From contig NZ_JACCDE010000030.1 of NCBI RefSeq assembly GCF_013415125.1, positions 1-64,000 on the forward strand: a stretch of DNA of 64,000 bases, written 5' to 3'. Made by a program: the position numbers and the translations under genes. The DNA is from Vreelandella glaciei (GTDB lineage Bacteria; Pseudomonadota; Gammaproteobacteria; Pseudomonadales; Halomonadaceae). The notes beneath the pieces were generated by a model. That model had not been told where the DNA came from, did no database searches, and was given only the letters and a program-made list of their open reading frames with translations. This document shows, in pieces, positions 46,731 to 55,066 of this stretch. The stretch's first letter is position 1. Each line of letters begins with the position of its first letter.

Positions 46731-46807
46731 GGACCGGTAGTTCAGTCGGTTAGAATGCCGGCCTGTCACGCCGGAGGTCGCGAGTTCGAGTCTCGTCCGG
46801 TCCGCCA
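46731..46807 (+). tRNA. tRNA-Asp (anticodon GTC), copy 3
   Basis: Identical to the other two tRNA-Asp copies. It closes the array and is followed by a strong terminator. A minus-strand open frame across it is an antisense artefact. Confidence 0.97.
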
Positions 46808-46857
46808 TTAAGCGCTTAGATTGAAAATGTAATATCGGCATCAGTCGAACGAATTCC

Positions 46858-46890
46858 AAAAAAGCCCGGATCATTGATCCGGGCTTTTTT
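46858..46890. terminator. Bidirectional intrinsic terminator of the tRNA array and glcG
   Basis: A near-perfect palindrome with stem GCCCGGATCA/TGATCCGGGC is flanked by six As on the left and six Ts on the right, so it works on both strands. It ends the tRNA array (+) and the glc operon (-). Confidence 0.92.
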
Positions 46891-46921
46891 ATTGCGTGCA
46901 GCCTACGGGCTGCCCGCTGCA

Positions 46922-47323
46922 TTAGCCGATAGCGCTAACACCTGCTTTGGCAACCTGTACGTCCTGGTCGGGTTTAACGCCGGAAATACCTACGGCACCC
47001 ACCACATGGCCATCCACTGTGATCGGCACACCACCTGAAAGTAGACCCTGCAGCGGCGCAGAAAGAAACGCTGTACGGCCGCCGTTAATCATCTCTTCAA
47101 ATACCTGGGTCTCTTTACGACCTAGCGCTGCGCTGCGCGCTTTTTGCGTGGCAACATCGGCACTGAAAGGGGCAGCACCATCTAAGCGGCGCAGGCCCAA
47201 TAAGTGGCCGCCGTCGTCGGTTACTGCGATAGTGACCGGCCAGTTATTGCTGTCGGCTTCTTTTTGCGCCGCGTCTAATACATTGATGACATCGGCTTGA
47301 GCGAGGATGGCTTTTGTTTGCAT
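46922..47323 (-). CDS. glcG: GlcG/HbpS-family protein of the glycolate operon
   Basis: The 133-residue protein belongs to the GlcG/HbpS (DUF336) family: VTIAVTDDGGHLLGLRRLDGA, the central QKARSAALGR and the C-terminal GGVPITVDGHVVGAVGISG. Family members form octamers and some bind heme; the role in glycolate use is unknown. It lies last in glcDEF-G with 86 bp and a hairpin before it. A second family member sits at 53252-53713. Confidence 0.9.
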   Translation of the reverse strand: MQTKAILAQADVINVLDAAQKEADSNNWPVTIAVTDDGGHLLGLRRLDGAAPFSADVATQKARSAALGRKETQVFEEMINGGRTAFLSAPLQGLLSGGVPITVDGHVVGAVGISGVKPDQDVQVAKAGVSAIG

Positions 47324-47354
47324 GGGGTAATCCTTTTTAAGGCAGGGAGTGAGT

Positions 47355-47382
47355 CGCCGCGCTATTAAGTAGCAGCGCGGCG
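47355..47382 (-). terminator. Hairpin between glcF and glcG
   Basis: A perfect 9-bp GC-rich stem (CGCCGCGCT with AGCGCGGCG) with a 10-base loop. No U-tract follows, so it probably sets relative mRNA levels rather than ending the operon. Confidence 0.5.
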
Positions 47383-47409
47383 GTAGGGGGTAAAGAGTAA
47401 CAACCAGCG

Positions 47410-48642
47410 CTAGGGAAGTGCCGCATCGACGATTTCAACCCAGTGGCGCACCGGCGTACGGTTGGCTCCAGCCAAGTGGGTTTGACAGCCGATATTGGCA
47501 GTGACAATCATCTCTGGATTACCGGCCTCCAGGGCATTGAGCTTATTGTCGCGCAGTTGGGTGGCAATTTCCGGTTGAGTAATCGAGTAAGTGCCCGCCG
47601 AGCCGCAGCAGAGATGCGCATCCTGCACCGGCGTTAACGAAAAGCCGAGCTTGGTGAGTACGCCTTCCACTGCACCGTTAAGCTTTTGCGCGTGTTGCAG
47701 CGTACAAGGGCAGTGAAATGCCAGCCGCTTGGATTCTTTAACGTTCAATGCTTCCAGGGGCTCATCGCGCAAGATTTCGACAATATCTTTGGCCAAAGTG
47801 CTGACCTTTTGCGCTTTAACGGCGTATTCAGGGTCATCCTTGAGCATATAGCCATACTCTTTAACAAAGGCGCCGCAACCGCTGGCGGTTTGAACGATGG
47901 CTTCAGCGCCTTGTTCAATATATGGCCACCAAGCGTCAATATTGGCGCGCATACGAGCCCGCCCATCGTCCTGGGCGTTGAGGTGAAAATCAACCGCGCC
48001 ACAGCAGCCTGCTTTAGCCACCGGCGTTACGCTAATGCCGAGCCGATCTAGGATCCGCGCGGTAGCCGCATTGGTATTGGGTGACAGCCCCGGCTGCACG
48101 CAGCCTTCCAGAATCAGCACTTGCCGGGTATGACGGTTTGCGTCGGGGCGTGCACCTGCATCTATGGGCGCTGCGGGCATTTTACTGCGTAGCTTGCTAG
48201 GCACCAGCGGCTTAAAGGTTTGGCCCAGCTTTAGCAGTGCCTGAAAGCGTTTAGGCTCGACCATCATTTTCCGCAGTGCATAGCGCTGGGCCCGCTCGCC
48301 AGCAGGACGGGGAACCCGGCGCTCAATTTCGGCACGGCCAATATTGAGTAGCTTGTGGTACTCCACGCCGGAAGGGCAGGTAGTTTCACAGTTAAGGCAG
48401 GTCAGGCAGCGGTCAAGGTGCAGGCGAGTCTCTTCGGTGACTTGGTCGTCATCGTCGCGGCTCTCAAGCAGCTCCTTCATCAGATAAATACGCCCGCGGG
48501 GGCCGTCGCGCTCATCGCCCAACAGCTGGTAGGTGGGGCAGGTGGCGTTACAGAAACCGCAGTGAACGCAGGTGCGCAAAATGCTATCTGCTTCCTGAAT
48601 GTGCGGCTTCTGACGGTCGGCATCGGTAAATTGCGTCTGCAT
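47410..48642 (-). CDS. glcF: Glycolate oxidase iron-sulfur subunit
   Basis: The 410-residue protein has two [4Fe-4S] motifs, CVHCGFCNATCPTY (about 26-39) and CLTCLNCETTCPSG (about 80-93), and two CCG domains with LEGCVQPGLSPN ... AGCCGAVDFH and CPCTLQHAQKL ... LCCGSAGTY. It carries electrons from GlcDE to the membrane quinone pool. It follows glcE after 14 bp. Confidence 0.96.
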   Translation of the reverse strand: MQTQFTDADRQKPHIQEADSILRTCVHCGFCNATCPTYQLLGDERDGPRGRIYLMKELLESRDDDDQVTEETRLHLDRCLTCLNCETTCPSGVEYHKLLNIGRAEIERRVPRPAGERAQRYALRKMMVEPKRFQALLKLGQTFKPLVPSKLRSKMPAAPIDAGARPDANRHTRQVLILEGCVQPGLSPNTNAATARILDRLGISVTPVAKAGCCGAVDFHLNAQDDGRARMRANIDAWWPYIEQGAEAIVQTASGCGAFVKEYGYMLKDDPEYAVKAQKVSTLAKDIVEILRDEPLEALNVKESKRLAFHCPCTLQHAQKLNGAVEGVLTKLGFSLTPVQDAHLCCGSAGTYSITQPEIATQLRDNKLNALEAGNPEMIVTANIGCQTHLAGANRTPVRHWVEIVDAALP

Positions 48643-48656
48643 GTCAGCTCTCCTGA

Positions 48657-49757
48657 TTAAAACGCCGCATAAAGACGACTGGGATTGAATATGCCATGGG
48701 CATCCAGCTCCGCCTTTAAATTACGATGATATTTTTCCACTACCTTATTGAGCGGCGTGAAAGGGTCGGCGGCGCCTCCCTGGGCGTGCGGCGTGTAGCA
48801 GGTGGCATGGCCGCCTGCTGCCGCGCAGGCGGCGCGCAGGGTGCTGGCATCCAGCGATGTTTTTACCCAGCGCTGACAGCCCGCCCAATCGTAAAAGATA
48901 TCCGCTTCGGGAATATCCAGTGCTAGCGGCGACGTATGCGGAGGCAGCGATAACCGCCACAGCGCTTGGTCGTCGCTGAGTTGGAAGAAATCGTGGGTAT
49001 GGTCGCGTAGCGAGGTCCAGAAGCTGGCATCGAGCGGCTCGCCGTTTAGCTGCGCTTGCGTCGCGCTGACAGAGCTGTTGCCACCCTCTAAGCGCAGAAA
49101 AAGCTCACCGTTATGCCAGGCTGCCGCCGTGATCGGCAGCGGCTTGCGACCCAGCTCGGCAAGCTTTTTAAGCGCGTCTTCAAGATTAATGGGCAGGCGT
49201 AAGCTGTGCGTAGCGTTGGGAATGGGCAGCACTTTAAACGAGATATCGGTCAGCACGCCAAGTGTTCCTTGAGCACCAGCCATCAAGCGCGAAAGATCGT
49301 AACCGGCGACATTCTTCATTACCTCGCCGCCAAAGCGCAGCAGCTTGCCCTCTTGAGTGATGACCCGAGTGCCAAGCACGAAGTCCCGCGCTGCGCCTGC
49401 CCAGGGGCGGCGCGGGCCGGAAAGGCCGGTCGCGACCGCGCCACCAATGGTCGAGGCTTCGCCAAACATGGGCGGCTCAAACCCCAGCATCTGGTGTTTC
49501 TCTGCCAACGCTGCTTGAAGGGCGCTTAGCCGCGTGCCAGCGCGCACGGTGACCACCAGCTCCACCGGATCGTAGCTGACAATGCCACTATGTTCGGCCA
49601 TCTGCAGCGCTTGGCCATCCACCGGTCGGCCATAAAAGGCGCGGGTATCGCCGCCTACAATGCGAAGCGGAGTGCGTGTCTCATATGCGCTGCGCACCTG
49701 ATCACAAAGGGTGTCAGCGATATCGCGGTCGGCGGCATGCATCGCTAATTCGGTCAT
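48657..49757 (-). CDS. glcE: Glycolate oxidase FAD-binding subunit
   Basis: The 366-residue protein has a PCMH-type FAD-binding domain (about 25-195) with IVGGDTRAFYGRP and GGAVATGLSGPRRPW, and a shortened C-terminal part typical of GlcE. With GlcD and GlcF it oxidises glycolate to glyoxylate. It lies 51 bp after glcD. Confidence 0.95.
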   Translation of the reverse strand: MTELAMHAADRDIADTLCDQVRSAYETRTPLRIVGGDTRAFYGRPVDGQALQMAEHSGIVSYDPVELVVTVRAGTRLSALQAALAEKHQMLGFEPPMFGEASTIGGAVATGLSGPRRPWAGAARDFVLGTRVITQEGKLLRFGGEVMKNVAGYDLSRLMAGAQGTLGVLTDISFKVLPIPNATHSLRLPINLEDALKKLAELGRKPLPITAAAWHNGELFLRLEGGNSSVSATQAQLNGEPLDASFWTSLRDHTHDFFQLSDDQALWRLSLPPHTSPLALDIPEADIFYDWAGCQRWVKTSLDASTLRAACAAAGGHATCYTPHAQGGAADPFTPLNKVVEKYHRNLKAELDAHGIFNPSRLYAAF

Positions 49758-49808
49758 GGTCTATTCCAATATTTATTTTGCCTAGTGGTTATCTTGACTA
49801 GGTCACTA

Positions 49809-51311
49809 TTAAAAACGGGGCAGATCCGGGTGCGGCAGTTCGTTATTGTGAACATGCATGGCGCCAAACTCTGCGCAGCGCGCCAGGGTCGGAATGTTCT
49901 TACCAGGATTGAGCAGGCGCTTGGGATCGAATGCCGCTTTCAGGGCATGGAAAACGCTGATCTCATCCGGCTGGAACTGGCTGCACATCTGATTGATTTT
50001 TTCCCGCCCGACGCCGTGTTCGCCGGTGATCGAGCCGCCTGCGGCTACGCAGAGTTCAAGAATCTTGCCGCCCACCTCTTCGGCAAGCGCCAACTGACCC
50101 TCTTTATTGGCATCAAACAGGATCAGCGGGTGCATATTGCCATCACCTGCGTGGAACACGTTGGCGACCGCGAGGCCGCTCTCTTCGGAAAGCGCGGCAA
50201 TGCCTTTGAGTACCCGGGGGAGTTCGCGGCGGGGGATAGTGCCATCCATACAGTAGTAGTCCGGCGACATGCGACCCACCGCGGGGAAGGCATTTTTTCG
50301 CCCGGCCCAGAACTTGGCGCGCTCGGCTTCATCCCGGGCCTGCTGAATATTGGTGGCACCGGCGGCTTCCAATACACGGCGCACGGTGTCGCAATCGTCG
50401 TCCACGTCGGCTTCAACGCCATCCAGCTCGCAGAGCAGAATCGCTTCGGCGTCGAGGGGGTAGCCCGCTTTGACAAAGTCCTCGGCGGCTTTGATGGCCA
50501 GTTTATCCATCATCTCCAGGCCACCGGGAATGATCCCCGCAGCAATGATATCGCCCACAGCGCGGCCGGCTTTTTCGACATCGTCGAAGCTGGCCATCAG
50601 TACTTTGGCGGTCTCCGGCTTGGGCAGCAGCTTGACGGTAATTTCGGTGACCACGCCGAGCATGCCTTCGGAGCCATTTATCAGAGCTAACAGATCAAAA
50701 CCGGGCGCATCGAGGGACTCGGCACCCAGTGTCATGTGCTCGCCTTCGATGGTGAGCACGTCCACACGCATGACGTTATGCACCGTCAGGCCATATTTTA
50801 AACAGTGCACGCCACCGGCATTTTCAGCCACATTACCGCCGATGGAGCAGGCAATTTGTGAGGAGGGATCGGGGGCATAATAGAGCCCGAAAGGTGCGGC
50901 GGCCTCGGAAATCGCCAGATTGCGAACGCCGGGCTGAACGCGGGCCATCCGTGCATCGGGGTCAACGCTCAGAATCTTGTTAAACCGTGACATGACCAGC
51001 AGCACGCCCTGCTCCAGCGGCAGGGCGCCCCCTGAGAGTCCGGTGCCCGCACCGCGGGTAACCACGGGTACGCCCAGGGTATGGCAGCGCTTGAGTAACC
51101 CTTCAACCTGTTGAAGGGTTTCCGGCAACGCCACCAACATCGGCAGTACGCGATAGGCCGCCAGCCCATCGCATTCGAAAGGGCGTAAGTCTTCTTCACG
51201 GTGCAGCAGCGTCATATCGGGAACCGCTTGCTGCAGGTCGCTCAAGACCTCGCTTTTATCTCGCTGGACCAATTCGCCGTCCAGGCGCTCATCAAAGAGG
51301 ATATTCATCAT
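49809..51311 (-). CDS. glcD: Glycolate oxidase subunit GlcD, FAD-linked
   Basis: The 500-residue FAD enzyme has the PCMH domain with VTRGAGTGLSGGALPL and NVAENAGGVHCLKYG, and the FAD-oxidase C-terminal domain ending GSITGEHGVGREK and the usual FDPKRLLNPGKNIP. It is the catalytic subunit. Two adjacent ATGs open the gene; the first is listed. It is divergent from glcC with a shared operator region of about 210 bp. Confidence 0.96.
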   Translation of the reverse strand: MMNILFDERLDGELVQRDKSEVLSDLQQAVPDMTLLHREEDLRPFECDGLAAYRVLPMLVALPETLQQVEGLLKRCHTLGVPVVTRGAGTGLSGGALPLEQGVLLVMSRFNKILSVDPDARMARVQPGVRNLAISEAAAPFGLYYAPDPSSQIACSIGGNVAENAGGVHCLKYGLTVHNVMRVDVLTIEGEHMTLGAESLDAPGFDLLALINGSEGMLGVVTEITVKLLPKPETAKVLMASFDDVEKAGRAVGDIIAAGIIPGGLEMMDKLAIKAAEDFVKAGYPLDAEAILLCELDGVEADVDDDCDTVRRVLEAAGATNIQQARDEAERAKFWAGRKNAFPAVGRMSPDYYCMDGTIPRRELPRVLKGIAALSEESGLAVANVFHAGDGNMHPLILFDANKEGQLALAEEVGGKILELCVAAGGSITGEHGVGREKINQMCSQFQPDEISVFHALKAAFDPKRLLNPGKNIPTLARCAEFGAMHVHNNELPHPDLPRF

Positions 51312-51426
51312 GACATCCCATGTTTATTATCGTTAAAGGCGAACGCTGAAAAGTTGTCCATGGGCCGCCCACCTAACATGGCCTCAATTTGGGCTTTTTT
51401 TATCGGTCTGTCTAGGCTGTGGTGCA

Positions 51427-51453
51427 TTGGTCTGACCAGTAATTGGTCGACAG
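51427..51453. promoter_or_regulatory. GlcC operator candidate
   Basis: TTGGTCTGACCAG holds the palindrome TGGTC-T-GACCA (51428-51438), a form of the TGGT-N3-ACCA site bound by FadR-subfamily GntR regulators such as PdhR and GlcC. A second half-matching AATTGGTCGACAG follows at 51441. It lies between divergent glcD and glcC. Confidence 0.65.
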
Positions 51454-51524
51454 GGGTGCCTTGTTTGTTTAGTACTGGGTCGAGTCCTGGCAAGCTGGTC
51501 ATATCGCCCATTAGGAGAGTCACC

Positions 51525-52304
51525 ATGGCAGCAGAGAATCAAGCCTTGTCCCCCGGGCAGCGTAGGCCGGATCAGGTGGCTACTCGGCTTGAACGTCTTA
51601 TTCTGGATGGCGTTTTTCGCCCCGGCCAGTTGCTCCCTTCGGAACGGCGGCTGTGTGATCGGCTTGGCGTCTCCCGCGCGTCGTTACGCGAGGGATTAAG
51701 AATTCTGCGCAGCAAGGGGATTATCGACACCCGCCAGGGCCATGGATCGACGGTGGCGACGCTGCTACCCGTCAATCAGCAAAGCCCCCTTATGCACTTG
51801 TTTAAAGACCATCCGCGCACGCTGTTCGATCTGCTAGAAGTGCGCGCCCTGTTAGAAGGGGAATCGGCACGTTTGGCGGCAAGCCGGGGCACCTCCGCTG
51901 ACCGCGTGCTGATCACCCGCCGTTATCACGAAATGGCCGACTATGCGGAAACCGCCGAGCCGATCGATGTCGAGCGGCTGGCTAGATTTGATCACGCCTT
52001 TCATTTGGCGGTTTCCCAAGCATCGCATAATCCAGTGTTGGTACACACGCTGCAGAGCCTGACCGATTTATTGCTGAGTTCGGTATTCGCTTCGGTCAAA
52101 CACCTTTATCATTTGCCTGTGCCGCGGGCGATGATCAATCAGCAGCATGCTCAACTGCACGATGCCGTTGTCAGCGGCGATGCAGAGCAAGCAAAACAGG
52201 TGGCGCTAGAGCATCTCTCCAGCATTAGCCAACTGCTGCGTGATCTGGAGGTGGAGCACGATCGGCTGGAGCGATCCTCCATGCGCCTTGAAGAGTGGCA
52301 ATAG
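51525..52304 (+). CDS. glcC: GntR-family (FCD) transcriptional regulator of glycolate genes
   Basis: The 259-residue protein has an N-terminal winged helix (about 10-80; LPSERRLCDRLGVSRASLREGLRIL) and a C-terminal FCD ligand-binding domain (about 100-235) with LLEVRALLEGESARLAA and later HLAVSQASHN and HAQLHDAVVSGD. The ATG at 51525 has TTAGGAGA; the frame is open further upstream without homology. Divergent placement from glcDEFG and the operator support GlcC. Confidence 0.9.
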   Translation: MAAENQALSPGQRRPDQVATRLERLILDGVFRPGQLLPSERRLCDRLGVSRASLREGLRILRSKGIIDTRQGHGSTVATLLPVNQQSPLMHLFKDHPRTLFDLLEVRALLEGESARLAASRGTSADRVLITRRYHEMADYAETAEPIDVERLARFDHAFHLAVSQASHNPVLVHTLQSLTDLLLSSVFASVKHLYHLPVPRAMINQQHAQLHDAVVSGDAEQAKQVALEHLSSISQLLRDLEVEHDRLERSSMRLEEWQ

Positions 52305-52309
52305 CTAAG

Positions 52310-52993
52310 TTAACTGTTAGCCGCACTTTTATCGTCTTCGGTGTCAATCACGCCTGCTAAGGTAGCCACTTCAATCTTATTGCACAGATGGTCACGGAGA
52401 ATTTGGCCGAGCAATTGGCTGTCACGCTTTTCAAGTGCAGCCATCATATTTTCATGATCTTTTACCGCCTGGCTCCAGTAGCGTTCGGTCATCTTCTTGG
52501 AGTAACGCACGCGCTTAATGCGCTGACTTAGATTGCTATACATCTCTTGCAGCACATCGTTATTGGACGCCGCCAGAATGCTTTCGTGAATCTGCCGATT
52601 GACCTGGAAATAGGGCATTAGATCCCGGTTACGGTAGTGTTCCAGCATCGTGTCGTGTAGCTGACGAATGGCGGCAATTTCAGCGTCACTGATGTACTGG
52701 CAGGCAAGCTCCCCCGACAGTCCCTCTAGTGCGGCCATCAGGTCATAGGTGTCTTTAACGTTTTTTAAGGTTAACCGCACCACCCGCGCGCCGCGATTGG
52801 GTAGCAGTTCAATCAGTCCTTCAGTGGCGAGTACTTTCAATGCTTCCCGCAGCGGCGTACGCGATACACCGAAGCGATCGCACAGCTGCTTTTCCGAAAT
52901 ACGTTCACCGGGTAGCAGCTCTCCGTGCTCAATCAGGTCGCCAATTCTATCGGCCACTTCGCGATATAAATTGCGTTGCAAGATCTTTGTCAT
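52310..52993 (-). CDS. GntR-family (FCD) regulator of the TRAP/CoA cluster
   Basis: The 227-residue regulator has a winged helix (about 10-75; ISEKQLCDRFGVSRTPLREALKVL) and an FCD domain (about 85-210). It converges with glcC (five bases between) and is divergent from the GlcG/HbpS-like gene. It is not a GlcC copy. A GAATTC-centred palindrome in its divergent promoter recurs before the TRAP genes, so it likely represses or activates that operon. Ligand unknown. Confidence 0.85.
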   Translation of the reverse strand: MTKILQRNLYREVADRIGDLIEHGELLPGERISEKQLCDRFGVSRTPLREALKVLATEGLIELLPNRGARVVRLTLKNVKDTYDLMAALEGLSGELACQYISDAEIAAIRQLHDTMLEHYRNRDLMPYFQVNRQIHESILAASNNDVLQEMYSNLSQRIKRVRYSKKMTERYWSQAVKDHENMMAALEKRDSQLLGQILRDHLCNKIEVATLAGVIDTEDDKSAANS

Positions 52994-53111
52994 TCGTAAG
53001 TTCCTTGTCAGCGGCTCGCTTGTTTGCTTGCCAAGCTACCCAGACCACCTAGTTCAATGTGAGCACGATGCCATCTTTGCATAGTGGCTTTTGTTGATAT
53101 GATCTGCAAAA

Positions 53112-53130
53112 GTAATTATGAATTCAATAT
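53112..53130. promoter_or_regulatory. Palindrome TATGAATTCAAT between GntR gene and HbpS-like gene
   Basis: TGAATTCA (53119-53126) with AT-rich flanks lies centrally in the divergent promoter region. The same core, extended to TTTGAATTCAAA, precedes dctP-like at 53868. Confidence 0.45.
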
Positions 53131-53251
53131 TCCTTTGGTGGCGCTTTTGTCCACCATCGCTATCTACGACGTCGATGTGCTTACCAAAACCGCGTACTTA
53201 CCAAGACAACGTGCTGACAACAACTGAGTGACAACAAAAAAGGTAACTCTT

Positions 53252-53713
53252 ATGGCCGGACAAGTATTTCACTGCAGCGTACAGCTCACCCGAGAAGAGG
53301 GCAGAAAGATCATTGATGGTGCCATGGCGCAGGCGCGCGAAGCAAAATTGCCGCCGTTAACAATCATCGTGCTAGACGGCGGTGGCCATGTGATCGCCGC
53401 AGAGCGGGAAGATGGCTGTGCGCCATTGCGGTTTCCGGTTGCGCAGGGAAAAGCTTATGCCTCGTTGGGCATCGGTGTTGCCAGTGGGGTAAGTGGCGCC
53501 CGTAATGCCGAGCGCACCGCTTTTGTTGCCAGTGTGGCGGCGGCTTCCCAGGGGCATTTTGTAGCGGTGGCCGGCGGCGTCCCCATTCTAGATCAGCAAA
53601 ATTGTGTGATTGGTGCGGTGGGGGTTAGCGGTGCTTCATCTGAGGAGGATCAGCAAGCGGCGATTGCCGGTATTGAGCGGGCCGGTCTGCGCTGGGGGCT
53701 TGAACCGGACTAA
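53252..53713 (+). CDS. GlcG/HbpS-family protein (second copy)
   Basis: The 153-residue protein of the GlcG/HbpS (DUF336) family shows LTIIVLDGGGHVIAAEREDGC, QGKAYASLGIGVASG and GGVPILDQQNCVIGAVGVSG. It is longer than the copy at 46922 and differs throughout. The ATG at 53252 has AAGG eight bases upstream. It ends in a strong terminator, so it is transcribed apart from the TRAP genes though possibly under the same regulator. Confidence 0.85.
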   Translation: MAGQVFHCSVQLTREEGRKIIDGAMAQAREAKLPPLTIIVLDGGGHVIAAEREDGCAPLRFPVAQGKAYASLGIGVASGVSGARNAERTAFVASVAAASQGHFVAVAGGVPILDQQNCVIGAVGVSGASSEEDQQAAIAGIERAGLRWGLEPD

Positions 53714-53739
53714 GTGTTAGCAGAAAGATGTTAAATGAA

Positions 53740-53779
53740 GCGGGCAGCGGTCGAATCGAGGCGCTGTCCGCTTTTTTTT
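53740..53779 (+). terminator. Intrinsic terminator after the HbpS-like gene
   Basis: A 10-bp stem (GCGGGCAGCG with CGCTGTCCGC, one G-U pair), a 12-base loop and eight Ts. A textbook terminator. Confidence 0.92.
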
Positions 53780-53867
53780 ACGATTACTTTTTATTAGCCC
53801 TTTTTAAATCAACTGGTTGCAGTGAGATTTTCGTGTCGAGACGAAAGTTTAATACCTAATTTTGAAT

Positions 53868-53879
53868 TTTGAATTCAAA
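53868..53879. promoter_or_regulatory. Perfect palindrome TTTGAATTCAAA upstream of the TRAP operon
   Basis: This 12-bp perfect palindrome lies 31 bp before a small leader frame and 156 bp before the TRAP substrate-binding gene. It shares its core with the site at 53119. The rest of the 310-bp gap (53714-54023) holds the terminator above and the small frame below. Confidence 0.5.
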
Positions 53880-53898
53880 TTGAGGTGGAGGATGTTTC

Positions 53899-54027
53899 AT
53901 GAGTAGCGCTAGATCAACAATAAGTAGATCTACTCAAGCGACGCCTTTTGCAGGCGCTATCGGGTGCCAGAGCCACGATGGTGACATTGCTAACAACAAC
54001 AAATGCTTTACCTGGAGTTCACAATGA
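53899..54027 (+). CDS. Possible 42-residue leader ORF overlapping the TRAP gene start
   Basis: An ATG at 53899 has an ideal GGAGG ribosome-binding site seven bases upstream. It opens 42 codons (start MSSARSTISRSTQ, end CFTWSSQ) that close at a TGA overlapping the ATG of the next gene (ATGA). No family is recognised. It may be a translated small protein or only a translational coupler, or chance; the amino-acid composition is unremarkable. Confidence 0.3.
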   Translation: MSSARSTISRSTQATPFAGAIGCQSHDGDIANNNKCFTWSSQ

Positions 54028-55001
54028 AATTGCTCAAAACAGCACTCGTTACGGCCGTTGTGTCGTTTGGCTTGCAGGCCGCCGCCGCCAACGCCCAGAC
54101 GGAAATTCGCCTTGGCCATGTCGGTGGCCCTGGATCACTGTTTGAAATTTCTGCGAATCGCTTTGCCGAACTTGCCAACGAACGTTTGGAAGGCGTGGCG
54201 GAAGTAAACGTTTTTGGCAATAGCCAACTGGGTGGTGACGAATCGATGATGCGTCGCCTGCGGTTAGGGTCTTTAGATCTCTCGTTGCCCTCGACAGTAA
54301 TGAGCTCTGAATCCGCTGAGTTTGCACTGTTCGAGATGCCTTACTTGATCCAAGACCGCGAACATATGAAGCGCGTGCGTGAAGAGATCGTTCGTGGCCC
54401 GCTGTATGACGCTGCAGAAGCCCGTGGTTTTAAAATTATTGGCGTGTGGGAAAATGGCTTTCGCCAGATTACTAACAACGAGAGACCAATCGTAACGCCA
54501 GAAGATCTCGAAGGAATAAAGCTGCGCGTACCTGGCGGCACATGGCGTATCGATATGTTCCGTAGCTACGGCGCGGCACCTTCGCCAATGTCGCTGTCGG
54601 AAGTGTTTGTTGCCCTGCAAACAGGCGCAATGGATGGCCAGGAAAATCCCTTTATTCAAACCTACTCCTCGCGCTTCCACGAAGTTCAAGACTACCTCTC
54701 GATCTCTAACCACGTTTATACACCCGCTTATCTGACCGCCGGTGTAAGTTGGAACCGCCTGCCTGAAGAAGTGCAACAGGTACTCGAAGAAGTCGCTGTC
54801 GAGATGGAAGATTTTGTGCTGGAAGAGGGGCAGCGGCTAGACGATGAAACTCTGGTGAAAATGCGGGACGAAGGCATGAAAGTGAATGAAGTCGACTTCG
54901 ATGCCTTTGTTGAGGCCTCTGAGACCATTTACAGCAAGTTTGCTGACGAAGTGGATGGTGGCCAGGAAATGATTGACGCCGTGACTGCTCTTCGCGAGTA
55001 A
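54024..55001 (+). CDS. TRAP transporter substrate-binding protein, DctP type
   Basis: The 325-residue periplasmic protein has a signal peptide (about 1-25, ending ANA before QTEIRLGHVGG). The DctP-family core follows, including GNSQLGGDESMMRRLRLGSLD and the arginine-containing substrate signature LRVPGGTWRIDMFRSYGAAP (about 165-184), whose R in this region usually binds a carboxylate. The later SEVFVALQTGAMDGQENP is a family hallmark. The ATG at 54024 has GGAG seven bases before. The substrate is an organic acid of unknown type. Confidence 0.92.
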   Translation: MKLLKTALVTAVVSFGLQAAAANAQTEIRLGHVGGPGSLFEISANRFAELANERLEGVAEVNVFGNSQLGGDESMMRRLRLGSLDLSLPSTVMSSESAEFALFEMPYLIQDREHMKRVREEIVRGPLYDAAEARGFKIIGVWENGFRQITNNERPIVTPEDLEGIKLRVPGGTWRIDMFRSYGAAPSPMSLSEVFVALQTGAMDGQENPFIQTYSSRFHEVQDYLSISNHVYTPAYLTAGVSWNRLPEEVQQVLEEVAVEMEDFVLEEGQRLDDETLVKMRDEGMKVNEVDFDAFVEASETIYSKFADEVDGGQEMIDAVTALRE

Positions 55002-55066
55002 GCAAAGCGCCACTCTTTAGAGGTGCGTCGCTACTTGGCGGGGCGCCTCGCCTTTCGGAGGTCTCA

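Noticed and set aside
46138..46807. tRNA array as integration site of a genomic island
   Set aside because: No integrase and no partial tRNA duplicate are seen downstream; the copies are complete and the flanks are ordinary operons.
46656..46922. Minus-strand open frame encoding an 88-residue protein with TRLELATSGVTGRHSN
   Set aside because: It is the antisense translation of tRNA-Asp, a widely mis-annotated artefact; the region is fully explained by the tRNA and terminator.
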